DNA of 64,000 nt from Gigaspora rosea (taxonomy: Eukaryota > Glomeromycota > Glomeromycetes > Diversisporales > Gigasporaceae). The position numbers and the translations under genes were made by a program. The stretch spans positions 74,726 through 138,725 of the forward strand of contig QKWP01000768.1 in NCBI GenBank assembly GCA_003550325.1, given 5' to 3'. Under the pieces are notes generated by a model. It was not told the DNA's origin and did not search any database. It saw nothing but the letters and a program-made list of their open reading frames with translations. How positions within the stretch are numbered: the stretch's first letter is position 1; every line of letters starts with the position of its first letter. Shown piece by piece: positions 1 to 10,833 of the stretch.

Positions 1-781
1 ATATGGGAATGATAAATAGTTATACTTTGGCTATAAAACTTGAATTGGGTAGAGTTGCGAAGAAAAAGTTCATTGGTGTTTAGGGAACTAAAGATTAGTA
101 ATATCAAGAGGGAAGTTAAACCGATGAATATCTCAGGAGGGGGAATTCTAGATAGTCAACATGTGTAAAAGACCAATGTACCTGCCTTGCATATATTTTA
201 GACTCAATTCTTATTTTATGAATAAAGATCCAAGTGCGATTCATATATTGACCTTATCTAATGTTTTCATGTGATGTCCACTTTGTTTACTATCCCGATA
301 GCTTAAACCAGCAGATCTGATATCTTCCAACCGGATTGTAACACTGGTTGCTATTAAATTACCTAGATATCCAAATAAATTACTATATTACACAATTGTA
401 AGTTCTACTTGGGTACAATCACTAGTCCAAACTATATTTTTTGTTCAATATCGAAGATTCTTCAAAACTGTCCAAGTTTATATTCAAGGCTTAAATAATT
501 AATAAATTAATTTAATAAATATATAATTATATATTTTTTTAGATACTGGATTCATTTTTAAAAAAATTAAATAGATAATTTTAATAAAATTTTAAGTAAT
601 TTAAAAGCATCATATGACATCCTCAGGCTCCTAAAGCTTTGGATTTTAAAAAAATTTTTAAGTAATTTTAATTTGAAAAAATGTCCAAAATGTCTACAAA
701 ATATTCAATGTACATTACTGACCTTAACATATTAAATTTTATAGTATTGGTACAATTACCCTTTAATACAGTAATAGTATA
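1..781. other. AT-rich intergenic stretch
   Basis: No convincing coding region, RNA gene or repeat structure was seen here. The sequence is AT-rich with short homopolymer runs. Confidence 0.6.
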
Positions 782-790
782 TATGCTTTA

Positions 791-1338
791 GGAATATAAA
801 TTGTCATACCCACAACATGTCACACTCTGATTTGACCAATCAAATCACACAATTTTGTAAAATTAAAGATTTTACTTAATAAAATATAATATATATATAT
901 AATAGCATGTTATGTAACATAAAATTTTATTTTAAAATACTTTTTATAAGAAAAATCAAAAATTCCAAAGTTAGTACATATAAACTTTTTTTTACTAAAC
1001 AATCTACCTTTTTAACTTAGAAAAAGTTGTTAGCATAAAATTTTACATATAATACTTAAACATAACTATAGATTAAATTAGTAAAAAAAGTTTTATATGT
1101 ACTAACATTGGAAATTTTTGATTTTTCTTATAAACATTTTTTTTACTAAGATAATCTATCTTTATGACTTAGAAAAAGTTGTTCAAAATAAAATTTTACA
1201 CTATATATTTTGATATCACTTATTTCTTTTTACATTTTTCTAGTAAAATTTTTAATTTTTAAAAAATAAAATTTTTTGCCTACAAAATCATGCGATTTGA
1301 TTGGTCGAAATCAGGGGTGTGTCAAATTTCTATTCCCA
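791..1338. repeat. Foldback MITE, about 548 bp
   Basis: The two ends are inverted copies: the left end runs GGAATATAAATTGTCATACC and continues into TTTGACCAATCAAATC, and the right end read on the minus strand has the matching GGAATAGAAATTTGACAC and CGACCAATCAAATCGC. A second inner inverted pair (about 953-990 and 1084-1131) extends the palindrome towards the middle. The flanks TATGCTTTA (782-790) and TATACTTTA (1339-1347) match at 8 of 9 positions and may be a 9-bp target duplication, which would point to a Mutator-like source. It has no coding capacity. Confidence 0.65.
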
Positions 1339-1802
1339 TATACTTTATATATCTCTATTTGTTATCTTAATAATTTACAAAATGTTACAACAAAGTTAAT
1401 TTCTTCGAATATTCAAAGCTAATTTTTTTTATGAATATATATATACAGTGAATAGAAGTTACATAAAAATAAATATTACACATAATATGCATAATGATAG
1501 TATATTAACAGTCATGTGATATACTTTGGATGATAGCTCTGACTATAGGAAGTAGCATTAGCAAATTTGGGGAGTAAATATAGAATTCTGTTTTTATATT
1601 ATTAAATAATTGCTGTCACAAACTTAAACAAAATAGCAAAACAAGTGCAAGACAAAAATAGAAATTTATTTGTTACTATTATAGAAAGGTTTGTAATTCC
1701 TTTTTATACTGATTCTATTTCTATGACTAATTCTAGAGCGATTATTAACACTTACCATTCGATGACTACATTCTTCATGCTTTGCATCAATGAACTAACT
1801 AT

Positions 1803-2472
1803 GAAAGTTAGTTTCCCGCCAGCTCATATTTCTGACACTATATCCCTGACAGAATGTTTCATCTACAGCACTTTTTGTTGACAGAATCTTTCCTCGACAT
1901 CCCATGTTTTCGACATCCCCTTTCCTTGACATCTTATATTTTTGACAAAACATTTATCTGACATGACATAATTCTAATTTGACTTTTCTCCGACACTAAG
2001 TTTTATTGAATGACTTTTTCTGACAAGAACAATAAACCCAGTGATAATCATATCATGTGAAATCATGCAACTATGTCATTGTTTACTAGCACTATCAACT
2101 CGGCCTAAATTATACTATCACCTAACCCTAATCTAACCCTAACACTAACCCTAATTTAGGCCGAGTTCTTAACATGTGATGTGATAAACATGAATATATC
2201 ACTCTATCCAATAATTATATTTAAATGAAATTTCTAATCGGGAAAGATCTTGTTGGAAAAAGATGTCAGAAACATGTCATGTCAGAAAAATATTCTTTCT
2301 GAAATATGTCATTCCAGTAAAATGTCTTATCAAAAATATGTCCTGTCAAGGAAATGGGAGGTCGAAAACATGGTATGTCGAGAAAAGATTCTGTCAACAA
2401 AAAATGCTGTAGATGAAACATTCTATCAGGGATATAGTGTCGGAAAAATGAGCTGGCGGGAACTAACTTTCG
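1803..2472. repeat. Foldback element of GACA-type units, telomere-like loop
   Basis: The left arm (about 1803-2010) and right arm (about 2230-2472) are long inverted copies, both carrying CCGCCAGCTCAT near the outer end and CTACAGCA further in. Each arm is built of degenerate units about 20-25 bases long ending in a GACA or GACAT core (CTGACA, TTGACA, TCGACAT). The loop holds an inner inverted pair, CTCGGCCTAAATTA and TAATTTAGGCCGAG, flanking CCCTAA/CCCTAAC-like repeats (2121-2160). Short open frames inside the arms follow from the repeat and are not genes. A smaller relative is at 22462-22742. Confidence 0.75.
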
Positions 2473-2828
2473 GGGAATTAAGCAACAACCATTAGGATAT
2501 TTATAAATATAGAAATAAAAGGTGATATGTATAAGAATGACAAAATAGGAAATAAAATAGGAAATAAAAGAAATATGAATGTGATAATAAATAAAGAAAT
2601 AATAAGGAACATTCAGTTGTCAATCGATCATCGATCAAAATCGATGATCAAAATATACAGTTTGAGTTCAGGGCGATCAATGTAAAGTGATCCAGGGTCC
2701 AATATCAAGGCTTAAGACTTTTAAGACCGGGTAAGAAATTTTTAATTTTTCAAGTGTAATGACGGTTAAGTTGATAAAAATAGACTGATTACAAGCACTA
2801 CTGGTGCAGACATGTATAGTATTTGGTA

Positions 2829-3021
2829 AAATCAAATAATGTATGATTTTCAAATTTATGATTTCTGTCAATCTTAAAAGTGGGCTTTAAACGTGTTGAA
2901 CATAAACTCCTTTTTATTAAAATTACACCAATGGAATAGATTTTATATTCAATATGATTTAAAGCCCGCTTTTTAAAATTGACAAAAATTAAGAATTTGA
3001 AAATCAATATTGCTTGATTTT
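2829..3021. repeat. Small foldback MITE
   Basis: AAAATCAAATAATGTATGAT with AAAGTGGGCTTTAAA on the left is mirrored by TTTAAAGCCCGCTTTT and ATTGCTTGATTTT on the right, giving inverted arms of about 65 bases around a 60-base loop. No coding content. Confidence 0.65.
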
Positions 3022-3926
3022 GTTGAGCATTAATTGGGTATGGGTTCATAGGCAGAAATTCGTTTGATTGGCTAATGCAAATCAATTCCCGGGTAATTTA
3101 TTTATACGTTTTAGAGTACTTTTTAGAAGAGCAACATTACCAGTAACTATTCTTAAAAAACATCGTTTCTAGCTTCAAAGAGGTGCTAGAAAACTAATTT
3201 TAAAAATAATCCCTAAATTAAAAGTGATTGGCTAAATAACGACTTTTGAAATAGGTAAAGAAAACAAAGCCTTTTTTAAGTTTTAAGTTACCAAATAAAA
3301 ACTTTATCAACAGATACAGTATATATTTTTTGAGATTGAAAGATAAGTTTGATTTTTGCAAAACAAGGTTTTGAGTAGAGAGGTCCGAATATAATGTTTA
3401 AGATAGACTTTAAGTTAGATTAATTCTTGAAGCATATTTATGTTTGTTAAATAAAGGTTGGATTTATAAATAGTGAAAGTAAAATATATGACACGTTTAA
3501 GTCTGTTAAGAGTAATTATTACTTTATTACGTTTCTTTATATTTTTATTAATATATTTTCTTAAATATATATTTTCTGATTTATCTATTATTTTTTTTAC
3601 TACAAACCTTTTTTTTTCTTGCAATTTTCTATTAATATTAATGTAATTATTCGATAATAAAACTATGTAAATTGATTGGTTAGTAATCACGGGTATTCAT
3701 ACAAAAATTAACGAATTTCTGTCTATGAAGTATGTGGTGTAAAAATAACCCATACTAATCTGCTATCATTAAATTCTTTAACCCATAATAATATTATATC
3801 CCAATCCATACCATACTGGTTTCTTTTAATTCTCAACATTTTGCAAATTGCAATAATTGATATCAGTAATGATGAGGTACGGATAGTCTGAATTGTATAT
3901 TATGGGGAGATCAGTATGGTGCTATA
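3022..3926. other. Intergenic, with a degraded GATCAGTATGGT-family repeat
   Basis: No gene is recognisable. From about 3725 there is a degraded repeat (GGTGTAAAAATAACCC, CCATACCATACTGG, GATCAGTATGGT) whose motifs recur at 4930-5110, 11505-11630 and 18365-18870. The pogo-like MITE at 3927 is inserted into this repeat. Confidence 0.45.
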
Positions 3927-4924
3927 CAGTCTGACCTCTCTATAGTCACACCCATATAGTCACACCTCTATATAAGCACCCAATATTGTGCAACAGACTT
4001 AAAATATAGTAAAAAACCTCATTATAGTCACATATTACTTAGAATCACTATCACCAAAAAATTTTGATTTTTTTATCCATTTTATTAATAAAAAACCTCA
4101 TTATAGTCACCAATTATTACTAAATATAGATTATAAAATCTGATTGGCCAATATTTATAGGGTTTTAGTAAGCAGTGCACCTGCACTGCAGTGCACCCCT
4201 TTTATGTTTCTCAAAATTTTACTAGGGTAACCCCTGCTGCATTTTTAACAAAAAATGATCCTCTCGCAATTTTGTACTAATCTTGACCCTAACCCTAACC
4301 CTAAATCCTAACCCTAACCCTAACTTTAACTCTAATTATTATTTATATTTGTTGCTATAGGGTACATAGTGGGTGCACTGTAGTGCAGGGTGCACTGCTT
4401 ACTAAATCCATAATATCCATGTTTATTTAAAATATTCTATTAAAAATTCTTAAATGTTTGACAGCAAATAACTTTTGATGCAGTGGTCCAATTTGGTTGA
4501 AACAACTACCAAAATGTTCGTCTCGATGTGACGATTCTAATGAGCACTAGATCGTTTAAATCGGATCACACGATCCTGAGATCGTTAAGGATTTGTATCA
4601 CTTTATATGTTTAAAATTGATTAAATTTAAATATCTGAGTGAAAAATCTTTAAAGATCTTAGCATTTTGTAATTAGATTTGGATGATTGTGGACTCTTTA
4701 GAATCGTTTCATTGAGCCAAACACTCTGGTAGTTGTTTTATCCAAATTGGACCACTGGTTCAAGAGTTATCACTATCAAATGGTTTAAATTTTTTAATAA
4801 CAAATACATTACTTATTGGCTTTTGGTCACGTGACCATAACAAGGTATTTTATTTATAGTCACACCTCTATACAATCACCAAAAGAGGCACAATGGACTT
4901 GGTGATTATAGAGAGGTAAGACTG
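3927..4924. mobile_element. Pogo/Tc1-like foldback MITE, copy A
   Basis: It starts CAGTCTGACCTCTCTATAGT and ends with the inverse (ATAGAGAGGTAAGACTG), with TA on each side, the target duplication expected of Tc1/mariner/pogo elements. Both halves form a long imperfect palindrome. Without the 250-bp nested MITE (4160-4409) and its 3-base duplication it is 745 bp, exactly the length of copy B at 31453-32197. A third, older, reversed copy lies at 21555-23652. No transposase is encoded, so it is non-autonomous. Confidence 0.85.
4160..4409. mobile_element. Nested 250-bp MITE with GTGCAC termini
   Basis: The left end GGGTTTTAGTAAGCAGTGCA is mirrored on the minus strand by GGATTTAGTAAGCAGTGCAC. ATA flanks both sides, and the 745-bp copy B provides the empty site. 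Subterminal GTGCAC/CTGCACTGCAGTGCAC motifs are dense. The loop (4278-4330) carries several CCCTAA units resembling fungal telomere repeats. Confidence 0.8.
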
Positions 4925-5138
4925 TATTAATTTTAGGATAAGGGAATTTGAGGTTGCAGCAGATCAGTATGTTATGAATGATCGGAATTGTATAGCACAG
5001 AATAAGGGTATTTTACACTACAATTGGTTATCTATATAAATTCCTCTGTTGTAATTTCCTTATACAATGCAATTCTGGTCATTCGTACCATATTGATATG
5101 TTTTAAACTACACCTAAAGTACGTACGTAGATCAATGT

Positions 5139-5457
5139 AAAATGAGATACCGTGAACGAAGTCATGAGGCATCCATTTGTCACGAGATCACAACCCACCC
5201 CATGACATCAGATGATCGACTGGTATGTATAGTAAGTATGTGACATAAGTGACTGGTAAGTTTGGAGTATTGTTAAATGAGTATGGTAGTTGATTGAATG
5301 AGCGATTTTGTAAGTATGATATATTGTGGGAAGAGTTGAGTTAGTGACAGAATTATGAGGTCATGGGAATGTTATTTAAGAAAAGAGGAGTATAAATTTG
5401 TTCTCCCTCTTTTGTCTTTGCTGCTAGCTCGACACAAGTCTAGCTTTGTCATTATGC
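5139..5457 (+). repeat. A1 terminal repeat of the YR retrotransposon
   Basis: It is nearly identical to A2 (10888-11206) from GAGATACCGTGAACGA to CACAAGTCTAGCTT. It contains TTATTTAAGA (about 5370) some 30 bases before a pyrimidine-rich CTCCCTCTTTTG stretch, a plausible promoter region for the element, and the gag frame opens 29 bases after the repeat. Confidence 0.85.
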
Positions 5458-5485
5458 ACGTGATCAGAAGTTAAAAGGTCAAATT

Positions 5486-6675
5486 ATGGATCAAATGAGT
5501 AATGATGGTGACTTACAAGAAGTGTTACCAACTTCACTACCTATAGGTAGTAATTTGGAAGGTGATTCAGAAAAGGTGTCGCTACAAGTATTAAAGATTA
5601 GCATGGATCGACTTTTGTTGGAATTATTGAAAATGTTGTGTAAGGGCGAAGGGTTGGCAGAAGTAGGTACGAAGAAAGAGTTAGTAGAAAGATTGGCTGG
5701 AAGAATTGTTAATAAAGCAAAGGGAAAGGGTAAGGAGGAAGAAAATTGTCAGAGTAGAAATATGCAGGAAGGGAGAATTGAGGCTGAGTTGGACTTTGGA
5801 GGGCATAAAAGGAGTTTTGATAGGAAGTCAGAATTGAATGATGGAAGTGCAGGAGTGCGGGGGTATTCAACCCCAGATTTGCAATATATAGCATTAGAAA
5901 GGTCACTAGAAAAGACGGTTCAAGCAACAATGGAGAAGGTGGTTAGTGATATTAAGAGGTGTATACAACCGGTTCAGAGTGTAGATAAAAATAAATACTG
6001 GCTGAAAGAAAAGATGAATAAGCCAAGAGATAAAATTTGAGTATGATGAGTGGTGTAGAGTAGGAAGGTATTTGGACAATGCAGTAATAAGTAGAAATTG
6101 GGACGGAGTAGCAAAGGCGCAGGAAATTGTTGCGACTAGAGCGTTTATGTTGAGGGTAGCCAAGAGGGAAGGATAGGGTGTGACTGCAGAAATTCGAGAT
6201 TCGTCAGATGAAGATCCTATGGATGCGTATTTTCAGAATAAGTTGGTTAGTGCTAGGCAACTGGCGAAGAACAAGCGACTGAAAGTGGGAAGTAATACGG
6301 GAACTTTGGGAGCTACGATAACTAGTGTACCAGTAGGATTTGGAAACATTATTACAAATCAACCAGTGCAGTGGCCGTTTCTTCAACAACTAGTGCAGCA
6401 ACAATTCCAGCCAGCACAGCAGCAATTCCAGCTGGTGTAGTCTGGGTTGATACTGAATATGGCTCCATCCTAACGGTACAATCGACCTTTGGCTCGAATG
6501 TAGCCCCGGTATATGGTAATGTAGTGCCTAATCAAAGTTTATATCAATAGTCATTTGGAAGTCAAGGGAGTTCTGGAATTTATGGTAATAATAGGTTTTA
6601 TAGGCAGAGTAGGAATCCAGGGATTGTGTGTTTTATTTGCGAAGAAAAGGGCCATATAGCCTGGGATTGTTCTTA
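5486..6675 (+). pseudogene. Gag-like ORF of the YR element: SAP-like motif and zinc knuckle
   Basis: The first reading frame is open for 184 codons from the ATG at 5486, shortly downstream of A1. Around residues 40-75 it has a leucine-rich segment, LCKGEGLAEVGTKKELVERL, resembling a SAP-type nucleic-acid-binding motif, followed by a lysine/glutamate-rich stretch. The rest continues in other frames: a Gln/Ala-rich region (about 6360-6440), then CFICEEKGHIAWDC (about 6627-6668), a CCHC zinc knuckle with intact C-x2-C-x4-H-x4-C spacing. A stop follows directly after the knuckle and others precede it, so this is a decayed gag. It would package element RNA; this role is inferred from position and the knuckle. 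Confidence 0.7.
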
Positions 6676-6779
6676 GAAGAAGTCAGGGCAGCCCTTTTGG
6701 AGAACAGATTCAGGAGGTAAAATGAGTTGACTATGTTCGGAAGGGGGGAATCGAGAAAAAAGAGTGGTGGGGAGGATCC

Positions 6780-8740
6780 ACTTGGAGTTGTTAGTAAAGT
6801 ATTGGAAGAAAGTTATAAAGCCCGCAACAATAGTAGTGGTGTGGTTGGAGAACAGAATACCTCTGTTCCCAAGAAATGTGAGATTGTTAGCACAAAAGAA
6901 GGTTCCGAAGCAGGTCGAATTTACAGTGGACGAGTTGTAGTGGGTGGAGAAGGAATTGGAGAGGTTGTTGAGGGCGAGGGCAATAAAGTTGGTACATGTG
7001 GGAAAAGAGAGGCCAGAATTGTTATTAGAGGTGAGCCTGGTATTTTTGGTGCCGAAAGTGGGTCCAAAGAAATATCGTATGGTAATAGATTTAAGATGGC
7101 TGAATCAAGTGTTGCCAGAAAAAACAATTCGTTTCGAAGGGCTGAGAGGATTTCTCAGGACAATTGGGAGGAATTGGTGGGTGATTGTGTTTGATCTGAG
7201 GGATGGGTATCATCATGTGTTAATGGACGATTGGCAACGTTTTTTGGGGTTTCAGGTGGGGAAAAGTGGTTTCATTATACGGTTCTCCCATTTGGCCTGT
7301 CCCAGTCATGTGGATTTTTTCGAAGATAATGAGGCCGTTAATAGGCTCTTGGAGGACACAGGGAATTTTGTGGGAATCATATCGACGAAGTTTGGGTCGG
7401 ATGTGTGTCCAAGGTGGAGTTATTGCGGGTAAGAGAGAAGGTGTTAAAAGTTGATTTGGAAGTATGTGGTTTAGTGAGGGCGGTGGATAAAGGAAATTGA
7501 GAACCAATGAAAAGAGTAAAATTTATAGTTTGATAGTGGATACAGAGAAAGGGGTGGTCGAGGTGCCAGAAGAGAAAATCGAGAAAGTACAAAAAGAGTT
7601 GGAAGTAGTAGAGAGTCTACGTATAGTTCCAGCAAGAAGATTGGCATCTGTGGCGGGGAAGATTCAGAGCTTTGCTTGGGCGTTTTTGCTAGTACAGATA
7701 AAGTGCATAGAGTTTTATACCATAATAGATGCGGCAAATCGGAGACAGTGGGAATGGGAAAGAAATGTCCAGTTGACAGTCGGAGCGTTGGAGGATATGA
7801 AATGGTTGAGAGAAAATCTTGCGAGGTGGAATGGCAAACCAGTGTGGAAACCAGCTCGAGTAAAAGCTGTGTTCGTGGATGCGTCAACGATAGGGTGGTG
7901 TGGAATATTTATGGGGTTCAGGGCAGCGGGGAATTGGCCAGAGCGATTTCGTTCTACGGAGATAGCTCAGTTGGAAAGTTTGGCAGCGATGAGGGTACTG
8001 GAGTTGTTCGTGGATCTATTGAGGCACTCATGAGTGACCCTGTTTATAGACAACAAGATGGCATTGAGAACAGTGGTGTATGGGAAGAGTTGTCTGTGGT
8101 AGAAAGACATTGCAAGGTTCCTGTGGGAGTTTTGTACAATGAACGATGTCTGGATTTACGAGGTCAGGTGGGTACTAAGCAAGGAGAACCCGGCAGATTA
8201 TCTGACAAGAGTATGGAACCCGGGCAATTGGCAGTTGGTCAATCGGGTGTTCGAAGAGTTGGAAGCCAAATGGGGACTAGTGTCAATAGATCAGTTTGCG
8301 AACCATTTGAATGCAAAAAAGAAGCGGTTCAACAGTTATTACTTTTGCACCAATTTCGAAGTTGTCAATTGTTTTACACAGGACTGGACAAGAGAAAAGA
8401 AATATCATGCCCTCTCTTTGGCTTGATACATTGAGTGTTGACGCACAGTTGGGAGTGCAGAGCTTGCGTGCTACTAATTCTTCCGGAGTGGGTTTTGGCA
8501 CTGTGGCCGATGTTTCTTAAGGCACCCAACGAGGTAGTGGAATTGCCACTAGCGGTGGAGATTATAGTTCCAGGACCATCGGCCAGAGGGAACCATGCAA
8601 GAATCCAGTATGGAAGTTATTGGCAGCAAAAATACAATAGTAGAGGTTTTGATAGGACGAGCTGATAGTCTGGCTTATGGGGCAGTAAATAAGGGCTATA
8701 AGAAAAGGTTAATTAAAGCAGCAATTGTTCGAGAGGTTTT
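6780..8740 (+). pseudogene. Reverse transcriptase/RNase H of the YR retrotransposon, broken
   Basis: Fragments in several frames follow the order of a DIRS/Ngaro polymerase. RT pieces include KKYRMVIDLRWLNQVLPEK, then VIVFDLRDGYHHVLM and a frame change into PFGLSQS-like sequence near 7290-7310. The expected Y-x-D-D region (about 7375-7400) is scrambled. From 7497 a long frame carries the thumb/connection (RRLASVAGKIQSFAWA) and the RNase H start VFVDASTIGWCGIF, with ESLAAMRVLELFVDLL, then TLFIDNKMALR-like and VRWVLSKENPADYLTRVW in further frames. The segment VSIDQFANHLNAKKKRFNSY is typical of this clade. Frameshifts and stops make it inactive. Confidence 0.85.
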
Positions 8741-9985
8741 GTAAGTGGACGAGAGGTGCAACTTGTCCCGCAAGTGTTGATACGATGAGAAGAGGTAAAC
8801 TTGACCTACTGATATCTATAACGGTTATATACTAATAACACTAACTAATATTAACTCTACAAGTGCTCAAGACTTCTAAACCTTGAGTTAGTAGGCAGAA
8901 AGAGGTGAGGTTGATTTGGTCTGGGTTTCAGGGTTCAGAGGTCTTGGAATTAGGTTAAGCTAAGTATCTACTACTTATTTGTGCTTCTTGTATTTGATTA
9001 TTTGTCCGATACTAATCTACTAAGTCTTTATCTTGTATAGGTTATGGGATTCGAAGGTTGACTTTGAGTCAGAGTTTCGCTTACAATGTTATGAGTAATT
9101 TCAGCGATCTAAGCTTAAATGGCACTCCGACAGTGGCTGGCAGCGGTCAGAAAATAGAAATTAAAAGTCATGGAGTAATAGATATCAGGTTGCCGATTGG
9201 ACTTTCATAGTCGATCAATGGCAAGTGGCCACGGGGTTACTGATTGTTTGATAAATAAGGTAGCTAAGCCTTGCCTTATTTGTAGTAACAATAGAGCAGG
9301 TGACTAACTAAGGTTTTAGTATAAATAGAGGTAAGTACTACGACTTAGGATCTTTTATTTTCATTACAGGTAAGACTATCGGGATAAATAGACAGCAACT
9401 ATACTACGTTAACACTTCTACTCTTATTTCGAGGGTTAACTCTTAACAAAACTGCAACAAGGTTTTATGATAATAACGAGAAGGATATCAGGATGATTTT
9501 TAGGAGACGAGTTATTAACTATGGGATTCACTACTTTTACTGTTATATTTTCAAAGTGTTAAACTCAACTGAGTTCTTAACTTTTAACTCGAACTGAGTT
9601 ATTCTTTATTAAAGGCGACAGAAACATCGCTTATATACTTTTTACTTTTAATACAGGTTCCTACCACTGCATTTTTGCCTGAAATGCCAGAAAGTGTTGA
9701 AATGCACGATCTGTCAAAAAGGCATGAAATGCATGATCTGGCCGAAATGCCATATCGTTCTGCAAAGTCAGAAAAGCATGAAAGTGCTTTTCATGAAGAA
9801 ATGCGCGGTCTACTTACAGATAAGGAAATGATAAACTACTTTTATCTTGGGGGCTGTGTATATTTAAATACTAACTACTTTAAGCGGTGAACTAATAACA
9901 GATATAGCAATAATAGATAATAAAAAATAATACTATCTTAATAATAATAAAAAAATAATTCACTGGGCAACCCTTCACAACGGTT
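8741..9985 (+). other. Foreign-looking 1.2-kb segment inside the YR element
   Basis: This separates RNase H, ending ...LIKAAIVREVL, from the recombinase. It is more AT-rich than its surroundings and begins GTAAGT. It contains intron-like 3' ends preceded by pyrimidines (TATCTTGTATAG, TTTTCATTACAG, TTTTAATACAG) and internal GTAAGT/GTATCT sites. One frame (about 9059-9210) reads SNFSDLSLNGTPTVAGSGQ, then a continuation ending IDIRLP, which loosely resembles the region downstream of the active site in Ty1/copia-type proteases. A run of Met/Glu/His-rich repeats (9680-9810) follows. No clean target duplication was found. It could be a nested element, a captured gene fragment or an unusual intron. 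Confidence 0.4.
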
Positions 9986-9989
9986 AAGG

Positions 9990-10744
9990 CCTTTTTAGGA
10001 TGGTTGGAGTTGGCGGGTATGTCAGCACAGATGCATCAGTATCGGAGTGCAATTGGTAGGATGCATAAGGAGAAAGGGCTAGATAATCCGGTAGAGGATT
10101 TCAGGATAAAGGAGGTGATCAGGGGCATCAAACTGTTGGGAGCTCAAGGTCGCGATGCGGAGTAGCCACGAGACCCATTCCTGTTGGAGGCGCTGGGGTC
10201 GTACCATGATAATCCTCCAGAGAAAGTGGACTTGATAATATGGTTGGCTTTAGTGGCAATAGGTTTTCGTACGATGCGGAGACCGAGGGAGTTATGTAAA
10301 ATAAGACTGAAGGATGTAGAAAGAAGGTCGGGACTTTTATGGTTGAGGGTAAGGAAAGCAAAGAATGATCCTTTTGCAAATAGAAGATTTGTGCCAGTTG
10401 AGCCTATGGATAGTAGGTTTTGCCCGGTGAGGTTGTTAGAGAAGTATATGAGAGTGAGGCCTAATACAGTAGAGGATAAGCCTTTGTTTTTGGCAAATAA
10501 AGGTGGGGAGATGTCAGTAGTGGCTATCTCGGCGGTAATAAAACGTATGACAGAACATGCAGGTATTAAGGGCCGTTTTACGGCACATAGTTTAAGGAAA
10601 GGTGGTGCAACAGCGGCTATGAGAGGAGGTATGTCATTGACACAAATAAGGACTATTGGGGGTTGGGATTCAAAAGCGGTTATGTTATACCTAAGGGCGG
10701 TGGAGACTACAAAGGAAAGAGCGTCAGTTAGGATGGGTTTTTAA
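9990..10744 (+). pseudogene. Tyrosine recombinase (YR) of the retrotransposon
   Basis: The catalytic domain is open from the Met at 10184 to the stop at 10744 (186 codons). It shows the family residues: Arg in GFRTMRRPRELC, HSLRKGG (H-x-x-R), GGW, and the nucleophile Tyr in KAVMLYLRAVE. The N-terminal SAM-like domain lies upstream in the same frame (LGWLELAGMSAQMHQYRSAI) but is cut by a TAG at 10162-10164 between GRDAE and PRDPF. The protein would integrate the circular DNA intermediate by strand exchange. The catalytic half looks complete, the N-terminal half is interrupted, so I call it a pseudogene with a well-preserved core. Confidence 0.85.
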
Positions 10745-10833
10745 GGGTTATATGTAAAATACCAAATTGAAAGTTATCAGTTTTACCTATATGAGCAGAA
10801 GGAGGAGAGAGAGTGCAATTCGATTCTCTTGAT

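Noticed and set aside
2121-2160. CCCTAA-like units as a real telomere or chromosome end
   Set aside because: Too few, degenerate, and placed in the loop of a foldback with normal sequence on both sides. Same for 4278-4330, 17796-17813 and 49579-49592.
1645-2495. Two short genes around the first foldback
   Set aside because: The open frames coincide with the inverted arms, and their translations reflect the repeated GACA units.
7471-7887. Minus-strand 138-codon open frame
   Set aside because: It lies opposite the RT/RNase H frames, which have recognisable motifs. It is a shadow.
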